DNA from: Mactra quadrangularis
Taxonomy: Eukaryota > Mollusca > Bivalvia > Venerida > Mactridae
Length of the DNA: 64,000 bases
Direction of reading: 5' to 3'
Assembly (NCBI GenBank): GCA_025267735.1
Contig: CM046301.1
Span: 14,816,190-14,880,189 of the forward strand
Part shown: positions 9,704 to 21,700 of the stretch, in pieces
Numbering within the stretch: position 1 is the stretch's first letter
Layout of the letters: every line of letters starts with the position of its first letter
Notes under the pieces: generated by a model
Seen by the model: only the letters and a program-made list of their open reading frames with translations
The model's database searches: none
What the model was told of the DNA's origin: nothing
Made by a program: the position numbers and the translations under genes

Positions 9704-12700
9704 GTGAGCAATTTATTACATTTTTGAAAAGTAACATGTTTTCGCGACTTGCAAGTTTTGTTTCGATTTCTACTTTATTGATCATAACTCAAACGTCGTT
9801 CTATGATCATGCCTAAAACTGTTCTAATCTAAGATATTGTCGTTCAATTGTTACACATGGTTGGTTTTATCATATATATTAATGTCAAGAAAACCCTTTA
9901 ATTTTAAAATATGACTACTAAACAAGTCATCAACAGTGCAGATTTGTTTATGGATCAATTCAATTAGAGTGGGTGGACCAGTGCTCGGCGTAAATTTATC
10001 TTTGCCTAAAACATATCTTTGCAAAGTTTAAACTTATCTTTTATTCTTGCAGTTTAAATTGAAGAACGATCCCAGAAAGAAATTCCATTGTAAAGAAAAT
10101 TGAAAATAAGTCGTCAAATTTTCCGAAAATGAGCTAAAAATAGACACTGTATTTTTGGACTATAGTTCCGATGACCAGTACCAATGCTCGGCGCACGCAA
10201 CACGTGCGTACGAACTATTTTTTAAGAATCGATCTTCATTTTCTGAAAATGCATGCAATTTTGAATAAATACGTAGAAAATTAAAAAAATATATTCTAAA
10301 TTAAGCTACGTTTCAATCTCATTTAAAAAACGTGTTTACACACTTGTAAACTCTTCAATATATGAATGAAAACATTGTATAATAATAAAAAATTATTGAT
10401 ATCAAGAGCAATACTTGATCACATTTATGATATATATGATTCTCTACTTCTTTGTAGTCTATGACTACGAAAATACAAAAAAAATATGTAATTACATATT
10501 TTCTTCTCTTCAGTATATCTGTAGGAAATGCATAAACAAACTGAAGTGCAGACAAGACTGATATCAACACATGTTTGTTTACCAGAAGGGAAGCATTAAA
10601 TTTTGAACATATCTATGTATGGAATAATTTATTATATATAATAAAAAGTATGATATTATTATTGTGTTGATGTAATATTTCCCCTGGGACTTATTTCACA
10701 TCCATAATAGAAGGTAATGATGAGTGGTATCTGTGGTCATTAAAAAATGACCATTTTAAAGTAAAATGCTAATATAATATGATATAATTATAAATTGAAT
10801 AGTATTATGTAAGTTAGGATGATATTCACGACAAAAAAATAGAATAAAAAAATTGAAATCGTTGTTCTAATCCAAGAATGACTACTCTTGTATGAATTAC
10901 AGTAACGTGAACATAGCCAATGATAATATCGGCTGTTGTTGACATGGGTGAGTTAAATGCGTCTTTCACGAACTTTTCAGCCAAAATATCACAAGAAACT
11001 ATTACATTTAATAGAAGAATGTTTTTGTCGAATAATTAAACCATTTTTATTCGTTTATATTAAGTTTACTTGAAGAAAAGTAAGTTTAAACGACTATGAA
11101 AAGAGTTTCAACAAGAGTTGTCCTCCATAACAACTGCAACCGGTGACGTCACGTGATCAAACCGGAAGTTGACATTATCTCAGAAATTTAGGTCAGATGA
11201 CAACAAATTGAATTTAGCAGGTTTAATTTAGGTCAGACGTCGATATTTTTTATAATACCGCGAAAAATACGCGATACGCCGAGCACTGGTATACGCCGAG
11301 CACTGGTCCACCCACTCTAAAGTGAAACTATGTTGTTTTTGTATGAAATTTATAGCAAGGGTTTTAATGGAATATGTTTATGTATAAATATGACAAAGGC
11401 AAGGGCTCAAAAATACCATATTGAACATTTTTTATAGGTGGAAAAGGCTGCGAGTATGCTGTGTATACATATCTTTTTGCCAATTGAAAGACACCAATAA
11501 CTCAAGCCCATATAACTACTTCCTGTATATGTGCAGTGTCCAAAAATCGACTTCTACTATTTTCTTGAAATTTAATGATGCTGTTCAGAAACATATTGGG
11601 TTACCATAAGGCAGTGGCTAGAGTTACGGAAGTTCCGTAACTGTTGACAACCCTGACAGGGCTGTCTAGAGTTACGGAAGTCAAATAACATGCGTATGTT
11701 TCAACTTTTTAACATCGAAAAACTTGTTTATATTCAATATCACTCGAAATAAACAAATATTTACCGACGTGACCTATTCAATTGTTATTACACCCGCCAT
11801 TTTGGATATGACTAATAAACTTACCGGATGTTTAATATATGGCGATATGTCGTTGTCGTCTTCAAAGTGTCACATAATAAGTTTACTTGAGCGAGATTAT
11901 AATTTGGACTAAATATGTATTTTTATAGGTAATAGTCGATTCTTATAGTAATTTTAATTGTGAATAATTTGCAAGTGTCTAGTAAGAAAGTCGGTGATTT
12001 TCAAACATTAAATTGACTTAAATTTCGTGAACAAAAATGGTAATTTAGCTTGATAAAGAGCTTAGTACTTGGGGAAAAACGTTAAATGAATAGTTAGAAA
12101 GTCGATGTTTTTGTAAAAAAATCCAGCTTGTCATTCCTCACCAAACCTTTAAATTCGCTTATTCCACCAAAAAGGCTCAGTATACTTATGGTACAATATA
12201 CATGTAAGTAAAACGCCGTGATTCTTTAGTATGCAACTCTTGTGGAAAATTGCCAAGATTTTTAAATTCTATGAATTGGTAAATGTTTTAGGTAAAGATC
12301 GCCGCTTTTAAACGTGACAATGTAAAATTATATATCAACATTATTTATCAACATTTTTTTTTTTTTGTAATTATTTATTACTACAGAATAACATATGTAT
12401 ATTTACAAAAGATTGTTACAATAAACATAATAAAGAGTTATTGTACTATATATATTTACAATAGATTATTATAATAAACATAATGAAGAGTTATTGTACT
12501 ACATGTCTTGATCTGTCTTGGTTTATAGGATGGAGCATTATTAAAGAGTAATACAAGCAGAAAGGAGAGAGAGACAATGTTATATATTAAACAACAACAA
12601 TATCGTGTACAAATTATATCTGAAATTTTAAATTGCTTCTACAATTCTTAAACCCTCTATTTTTCACCATGCCAGATTACTTCTGTCAAAAACACAAACT

Positions 12701-15700
12701 TAAATTGAAAGATAATCATGTCCTAAGTTTAATCTATACAAAAGAATTGAATGTATTGTAACACATTGTACAAAATTAAAATTAAAGACTTCATGTAATC
12801 TCTAAAAATAGAAGGTAGGTACTCACTCCATATTATTTTTCTATTTATACACAATTTTATGTAATGATTCTATTTCATAAGGAAGGTTAAATGTATTGTA
12901 ACACAGTGAAAATTATTAAGATAGCACTACAAGTACATATCAACCAAAGGGGGATAATTACTCCATATGACAGTTTTTATAAGATGATATACATATGCAA
13001 GACATATTATGAAATAATCAGTACCAAAAAATGAACAAATTGTAACACAATGACAATACATAATAGAATGAACATTGACTATTACAAAGATTAATTTTAA
13101 TGATTTTTAAGGGGAAGGAAAAAAAACATAAAAAAATAAAGATCAAGTCAAGGAAGGTGTTGTATTTCCGTAGCTGGCATTTTCAAGTCATATAGTGGCT
13201 TTTCTGAAATTTACCAACAAACATACATTAAAAAAAACAATGTTGGATGTAAAACATACAAGGTACATGGACAATTACTGATTGGATGAATTTTCAATGG
13301 CTATAATGAATCAATTCCACTTTTTTGTAAAACTTTCAAGTTTAAAGCTTTTTCTTGCTATGACCTTTTCTGTGATCAAGGTTGACAATAAGTGCCTCTT
13401 AAAATGCACCAGGGCTGGTGATGTTTCTTTAAACTTACAAGAATAGATAAACTTTTTTGCAGTTATGATTATAAAGTTAAAAATTGTGTCTTCAATGTTT
13501 TTTATAGGTCGACCAAGTTCCAGGGTTGGCAAAAAGGCGGTCAATATGAGTATTGTCCGGGCCGGTGGTCAATACTGGTTTTAACCAGACAATACTGGTC
13601 AATACTGGCAAATACTGGTCAATTGGTTTTTACAACATATAACATGTTCATTTTATGACAAATATAAATAAATGTTGTTCTTAACCTCTTATAAAATAGG
13701 GAAGCCCAAGGGAAGCCTTAAACAAATGAATAAACATAATTAAAGATTAAGTTAAAATCAAATTTCTTATTTTTTTGTACATGGATTTTTCACATATATT
13801 TTACTCAATGATCAATACTGGTCATTACTGGTTGAAAGTTATTTTGATTTTGAAATATACTATCTGGTCATATCATGACATAAATACTAGGGTACAAACT
13901 TGTTGATAAAATTAATGTGACATATTATGTGTTTTTCACACATAACCTCAGCCCCCACATTAGTGTTCCCTCAGTAGTGATAGTAAGCCACCTGATGAAT
14001 CTTTTGGCAGGGAGGAAACAGTTTCAGTATTGTATCAATTATATTTGATAATGCAGTAATAAAACAATGATTATAATACAATAATAAAGTAACTAGCTGT
14101 ATAATTTTGACAAGTAAGAAGGCTTCTTTGCTTAAAAATCATGGAATCATCGATGATGCAAAAAATTCTGTTCAATTTTCATTACACCACAATAATTTTG
14201 ACCAGTGATGACCATTTAAAACTTTGATGATGTCAATAATGTCTTCCTGTTCTACTAAATAAGATTGAATCACACTAAATGACAACTCTTGAAAAAAATA
14301 AAAATGAATATAAGAACAACAAAAAGAAACGACATTAAGAAGTCATTTTTTAATCTAAAAGTAAAAGTTAATTAAACTTAAAAATTTTTATTTGTCCACC
14401 AATCGACCAGTATTGACCACTTTTGGAGTATTGTACGGGGCCAGTGATGACCATTTAAAACTTTGATGATGTCAAAAATGTCTTCCAGTTCTGCTAAATA
14501 AGATTGAATTACACTAAATGACAACTCTTGAAAAATTTAAAAATGAATATAAGAACAACAAAAAGAACTGACACAAAGAAATCATTTTTAATCTAAAAGT
14601 AAAAGTTAATTAAACTTAATAATTTTTATTTGTCCACCAATCGACCAGTATTGACCACTTTTGGAGTATTGTCCGGGGCGGTTTTTACCGGTAAAAACCA
14701 GCGGTAAAAACCAGGGGGCGGTTTTTACCGGCCAACCCTGCGACCAACCATTATCTCTTGTTTTGACCATGCGTAATTAATTTTTCGATTGGTATCTACA
14801 ACCCAAAGTTTTAATTCTGCCCAAAAACTTGATACTACAGGGCAATCTGTAAATAAGTGTGTAAGTGTTTCTTGGTCATTATTACAGAATGAGCAAATCG
14901 TCATTTCTTAGTTTCATTTTTTTCAAGATATAATTTGTACCTAATATTCTGTTTATCACTTTATATTGGAACCATAACAAGTTTGAGTCTTTGGATATTT
15001 TGAATGGTATGTTAAAATAATATTGCCATTTAAAATTTTCATTTAACATTAATTCATTTTCCCATTTTAACATAGAAGTCGTTCTTAATTCTTTATTAAT
15101 CAGCGAATCATAAATATTCCTACAACCTCTTTTCCTTAAAGTAATTATTTTTATGTATATGGGCTGAATAACTTGTTCTTTAGCAATTTGCTTTGGAACT
15201 ATTTTGATTTTGTTATAGCAAGACTTTAAACAGTTTACTAAACCATTATACTGCAGGAAATTAGTTTGCACATCATAAATTTGAGAGAAACTTGCACAGG
15301 ATAAAAACTCCCCGTTTTCATTTAAAAGATTTTCGACTACAAGGATACCTTTCTCATAATATTTTTTGAAAAAAATACTATTGCCACCTATCTTAAACAT
15401 TGTGTTATACCATAATGGTAGTTTGACAAATTCTTCCCAGGATTGTACCCTATACATACTAGTAAATGTGCCATAACTTTTGAAAACATCTTTCCAAAAC
15501 TGATTACTGATCGTTGCCTCTGTTCTTTTAGGAAAGTCATTTCCAAAGACACTAAATTGACATATTTGAGGAAAAACTGCACATACTAAATCAAAATATT
15601 TTGTTTGATGAGTCAGGTACCTTCTAAGCCAAGTCGATTTTAGGGAGGTAATAAAATTTGCAATGTCTAACACCCTTAGTCCACCATATTTATAATCTTG

Positions 15701-18700
15701 CGATATGAAGTTTCTTTTAATTTTATCTGGTTTATTGCTCCACAGAAAATTGAAGATTAGGGTTTGCAAAGTTTTAATAATTTCAATATTTGGACTCAAA
15801 CTAACTCAATATTAGATAGTTTAGTTTTGATAAAGCCAAGGTTTTTATGATAACATTTTTACAACATTTTTTATCAAATTGAAGACATTTTGCTTTTGAT
15901 TCTGTTAAAAAATATGGTCGATTTTGCATTCAAAAATCGCCGTTTTTTCTTACAGGACAATTAAACAATTTTAATGAAAAATACTAAAGAATCGTCAATT
16001 TAATAAAAATATATTAATTCTGTCCAAATTAGACATATTCGGTCCATATTATAATCCAACTCTATATAAGAAATCGCTCTTGAAAAGTAAACTAAGTATG
16101 TGACACTTTGAAGACGACAACGTCATAAAGCCGTATGTTAAACATCCGGTAAGTTTATTAGTCATATCCAAAATGGCGGATGTAATAACAATTGGAAAAG
16201 TCACGTCGGTAAATATTTGTTTATTTCGAGTAATAATGAATATAAACAAGTTTTTCGATGTTAAAAAGTTGAAACATACGCATGTTATTTGACTTCATTA
16301 TCCATGTGGTATGATGTGGACCATATTGAAAATTGGTTTACACCAAATATGTTATCCACAATAAATAAAATCATTATTATTATTATTATCATCTTAATTT
16401 CTTGTTAGTTAAAGTGAGACAACTTATGAAATAATTCTTATTTGTTTGTATTTTGATGCTTTTTCAGATCTGAATTGGTGTGCTCAGTGAAATATAATAA
16501 CACATTACCAGATATTCCTTTTGATCCAAAGTTCATCACATATCCATTTGAATCTAACAGGTATGTAAAGTGTACAAAATTAATAGCAGACTGGTTGTTT
16601 TGGACCACCACTTTTTAGTTTTGACAACCAAAATTTTACAAAATTCTACAAAGAATATATAGTGCTGGCAGCTAAAAATAATTGTCCTGATTACCACATG
16701 CATGTCTTAATTTTGTAGTCTGTGTGTTATTTTTTACATGGTGTTGTCAAACACTACCGATAACTAAGAAAATACATGGGAGTGCAAGCAGTGTTTATTT
16801 TCACTCTAACGGGAAAGGTGGCAGGGCCCTTCTTGAGGGGAGAATAGGGACAAAAACTAAATTAGGGGAAAAATTTTCCTTTATTTTCAATACTTTAGAT
16901 AACATAGATGCTCTAACAGAGTAACATTTCTGTCTACCTATATATAGATATAAAATTTCAACTATTGAACCTATATATTCATCTGTGATTTCTCTGTTAT
17001 GCCAGAGGAATGGGCAAAAATGCTATAAAAAAGTACAAACGTTTTAGGACACTTAGACAGGGGAATTTTTTACCTGGGAAGGGCAAAATATAATTTTTTT
17101 GCAGAGGGGAATGGGGCCCAATTTTGGCCCCAAAATGGCCAGGAAAAAAACACTGGCAAGTGTATTATAAAAAAATGTTTAATGTCTCTCATAATTAGTT
17201 AATTTAAACCACCTTTCAAGTTTATTTTATAGATAATATATAACTTTCATGTATCTCTCAATCTGCTGTTCATATTCTACATGCATATTTTTGAAGGCTT
17301 GTAAAATATAGTAATTATACCCCCGCTTCGAAGAAGAGGGGGGTATACTGTTTTACCCTTGTGCGTCCGTCCGTCCGTTACAAAATTTCCGTCGCAGTTT
17401 TCTCAGCAACTATAGCATGCAGCAGCCTAATACTTTGCATATTGCTTCATCCCATAGTCCCATGTGGTGTAAAGCGATTTCATGCTCCTTGCTCATCTAC
17501 TTCCTGTTTGTCGCATATTTTTAGATTTCGTTAAATGAAAGTTACATTATGATAGTCATATTTCTCACTGCGGGGGTATCACTAGTGAGCATTAGCTCAC
17601 AGATTTACTTGTTTGACAATGTTTCAGATTTATACAATACCAACCAACTTCTCTAGAAAGATCATTTAAATATGATTTGTTAACAGAACATGACCTTGGT
17701 GTAACCATAGATCTTATCAACCCAGAAACTTATAAAATAAACGAACATGGTAAGATACCTATTGTTTATTATGTTAATGGGTAGTGGTTCAGCAGATCTC
17801 AACAGATATCAACCTCCCATGATCATCAGAGAATAGAATTTACCTCAGATGAGATGAAGTCATTTTTGTATTGCCAGATGCCATGAAAATTAAAATGTAA
17901 AATATATTAGACCATTTTAATAAAGTTATGTAACTTTATTTAATCAGAGTAACAATGAATCCAAACTGACTTTTACTGATATAAGGGCTTTATATAAGTG
18001 CTTGACCCCATTTAGCTGATTTCTTGATGATCTTGCCAATAAAATAAGCTGGTGTTTATGACATGTTGGGTATTACTTAATAAATACATATATTGTTTAG
18101 TTGTATAAAATATGTGTTAATTGATAATTATTATATTGACAGCATACTTGGAACCTGAAGATGAGAAATTGTTAGATGAAGAGTCAACATCATTTGGTGA
18201 CCAGAAAAGGTATGTAGTAGTCTGACTGTGCCAGACTTGTTAATCTATCATTTGGCTGTGCTGGAAAAGACAGAAATCTTGTCTGTGCCAATGACTTCTT
18301 ACATAGTTCTTAATCTATCAGTCAACCTGGTGGTTAAATACAGAAAATCTGTCTGCTCAAATGATAAATTGCTGGTCTGAATGTTTATATCAAGATTACC
18401 AAGTTGTCATTTTGGTGTCATATATCAAACTAAGCTGTTTAATAGGATACAAATCTAAAAAATCACAAGTTCTCTCTAAATTTGTATGATTTACTTTAAC
18501 CAGAGAGGATGTTATCATTTCTTGACCTCTGATTTTTAGCAGGATTTTTCAATGAAAAAATTCATCTAATAGTTAAGCGAAACACGTGCAGGCCGGTGAT
18601 CGGGTGTCTGGTGTCGTTAACAATTGCGTTAAAGTTTTCAATTTAGCCTATATCTCTGCCATTTATAGTCAGATCTTTATGAAACTTCATACAGTGATAA

Positions 18701-21700
18701 CATACCATGTGATGAACAGAATTAGAAAATAACCACAACTGTACTTGGCTTTATTATGGATTATTTCCCTTTGTATTTTTTGCATTAAAGTTTTTAAATC
18801 CGGCTTTGATGTGGTTTCCACATTACATTTCTTGTCATTTGCTGTATATGGGAAATTGATTCAGAGTAAACAATTACAACTCACAAGCTAATGTGGGCAT
18901 TTCCAACAATGAAATGTAATAATTGTTGTATGCCCTATTTGTATCATTCCTTATTTAGTTTCCTATTTTTAGACTGCTGCAAAAATTTGACAAAAACATG
19001 AGTGTTAGTTTGTTTTCTGAAGATTACTTGACTACATACCCTGTATCAAATTCCTACTAAAATGTTACATTGTTGTAGACTAATGCAATGATAATATTAT
19101 CAAATTTTTATCTAGGTCAAGACATAATAAGACAAATGTATCCTGGTTGAGAAAAACTGAATACATCTCTACAGAATATAATAGATTTACACAGAAAGCT
19201 GACAAATCAGAAACCAAGTAGGATATTTGTACCTTTTTATTTCTTTATTTCTGTGTTGGGTTTGCATCAATGATGTATTCTTGAAAAAGCTGTTTGAGAA
19301 GCTAATTCAGATGTTAAAAAGACCTCATTGCTTGTAAATTTTGGAAAAATCTTTATTTTTATGAAAGACTGCTAGGTGGCATGGTTTCCTGAAAGATTAG
19401 GAGTAGCCTAAGAGACCCTAAAAAGGTTCTTGATGGGATAATATCTGTAAGGAATTAGATTATAAAATTCTATTACTGACATTGTTCATGCATTAAAAAT
19501 GTGTCTCAATAAACTGTATAAAACCCAGATTTGAAGTGCAGTTGGTAGTGTACAGGGATTTTGAATCTAGTGTCCCAAGAGGGGTAAGGGATGGAGTTAT
19601 ACCCGAGGCAATTATAATCTTCCATGAAAATTTGATGTTTTCAATTTTTCTCCATTATTAAGGTATATGGAGTAGTTAGTTAATGGCATTGTGGAGGAGT
19701 ATGTGAGTACTGGTTATGTACAAGTATCCAGGAAAGCTAGGTTAGGCGCTCTGGACATAGTAAAATACCCTAAAAATTGTGTTGACATGGTGTTAAAGTT
19801 TAAATTCAGTACTAAAAAAATGATAAACTACACATAAATATGGATTTTTTGTTCTCTCTACTCAGGGTTGGTTATAATATAAAGAAAGGTATCACAGAAG
19901 ATGATTTCTACAAAGATAGAGACAGTCAGATTGCTGCTATTGAGAAAACATTTGAGAAAGCCAAGGAACCTGTAAGTTGTTGTCTGAATGTTACTGTTCA
20001 TTATTCACTAACTTTAACATACTGTTATCTGTTTTAATGCTGATTTCAGTATTTTAAGAATAAATAGCTTTATGTAATTTGTATGAAAATGGTCTATTTC
20101 AGTATTTTGAAAGTAGGATTTAGGTATTGTCATAACTTTAAATTTTCACCATTGTAATTGTAAGAGTATTTGCGATACCTTCACCATGAATCATTGTTCT
20201 CTCACTTCATCTCTACACTCTTTGCATCAACATACTAACACATAAAATATAATTATTTCTCTATTTGTAGATTACCAAACATTACAGTAAACCAGGTGTT
20301 GAACCATTGGAAATACTACCTTGTTATCCTGATTTTGAGGTATATCATTATTTATTTTATACTTTTCTATTGCTACCTTATTAATGATTATTCTAGAACT
20401 CAAAATGAGACAGGGAGGCAGAAAAAAAGGAACAGGGTGCATCAGAGGGTTGATTTTCAGTGTAATTGTTTCTATAATTGGAGGTTCAAAAAGGGCAGCT
20501 AGGAGAGAAAAGGGACAGGGTTCAGTGCCTCACTATTCTGCTGCTGAATAATCACACATTTTGTTTTGTTGAGACTTTTTTGATGATAGACTTATAGACT
20601 TCAGAACTTCAGAGCACAACTTATACAAATTTATTTGTCATGTTCTTGTCCATCATTTGTGCAAGTATTGGGATTAATTGTTAAACTATATGAATAACTT
20701 ATGTACAAGATATAAACTTACAACATTGGTGTAAGTCTCCTGAACAAGTCCTGAAATTCAGGATTTAAAAGAACTAAGACAGAGGAGTTTTTACTTTGAG
20801 TATTGGGATTTTTAGATTTTGTCTGTTATGTTAAATTTTATTTAACTGTAACTGGATCATACTATAAACATGCCAATTTAAATACTGATTTTTTTTTATT
20901 TCTCATACAAAAGTACATATATCTATTTTTATTGATTGTGATTACATAAGTACTGCAGTAAGTATTTAAATTAGTGGGGTTAATGTATGCACCACTAAAA
21001 GTTGGATTGGATATAACAGTACAATGTATGATATCTTGTTAGACTATTTATGATTATTCTTGTCGTTACAGTTATGGAAACATCCATTTGCCCAAGTTAT
21101 ATTTGACTCAGACCCTGCCCCTAAGGGTCGCTCAGGTCCTGCTTTAATGGAGGAAATGTCTCAAGCTATGATAAGGTAAATATTTTAATCTATATGATTT
21201 TAAGTAATCAGCAATTACAACTGCTGATCTTTTATTTTAGAAAATCATTGAATAAAAATGATACACAACAAAAATGTACTTTCAAAAGACAATTTTTCAA
21301 AAATAAATGTACACATATAGCAGTCCTTTTTAATAGAATGAAAATTTGTATGGATGATTTAATAAATTCTAGTCATTTGTCTATTGTTTTCGACCACAGT
21401 TGACTCGACAGGTTGTCAATTTCACAAAACTCATGTTTCTAAACCATTTTTTGAAAGACAAAAAAATAACCATTTTTTGAAAGACAAAAAATAAACTTTA
21501 AAGACCATGGGCCCTTATTATCAAGGATCTTAGGATCGATTTTGGTTGTAAACCCTTCTATATCACACTTTTTAATTATTGTAAGATTGTTGATAATATG
21601 CTGCCCCATTAGAGTTAGATACAAAGTAAAATAGCTCTAAACATGATAAATTATGTTTGACTCAGGGCTATCAAAATCAAACATTTGTATTGTCTGTGTT

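Larger units (their letters stand above)
12353..15800 (-). mobile_element. 5'-truncated LINE with poly(A) end, interrupted by a DNA transposon
   Basis: On the minus strand it runs from the ORF2 C-terminal region (15799) through a stop and a roughly 950-bp 3'UTR to a 12-base poly(A) stretch at 12353-12366. The 3'UTR contains diverged tandem units (ATGTATTGTAACACA near 12749, 12891 and 13034, and a 53-bp repeat near 12397 and 12450). It carries the 1220-bp insertion at 13521-14740. Clade is uncertain; the C-terminal motifs recall L1/Tx1-like elements. Confidence 0.85.
11677..16296. mobile_element. Long-inverted-repeat element (about 4.6 kb with nested insertions)
   Basis: The outer ends GAAGTCAAATAACATGCGTA (11677) and its reverse complement ending at 16296 open arms of about 340-390 bp (11677-12015 and 15905-16296). 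The first 240 bp are highly similar and the rest is weaker. Subtracting the LINE (12353-15800) leaves about 1.2 kb, the size of a non-autonomous element. No target duplication was seen. Confidence 0.75.
9704..16467 (+). other. PAF1 intron 1, filled with nested mobile elements
   Basis: The intron starts GTGAGC and ends TTTTCAG. It holds a 1355-bp TIR element (9965-11319) and a 4.6-kb inverted-repeat element (11677-16296) with a LINE and a hAT-like insertion inside it. Little single-copy sequence remains outside these, mainly 11320-11676. Confidence 0.85.

Noticed and set aside
17370..17385. CRISPR-like or telomere-like array at the (GTCC)n run
   Set aside because: It is a three- to four-unit microsatellite within a dispersed repeat.
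21420..21500. Short direct repeat CCATTTTTTGAAAGACAAAAAA in PAF1 intron 8
   Set aside because: Only two copies of about 23 bp, of no evident function.
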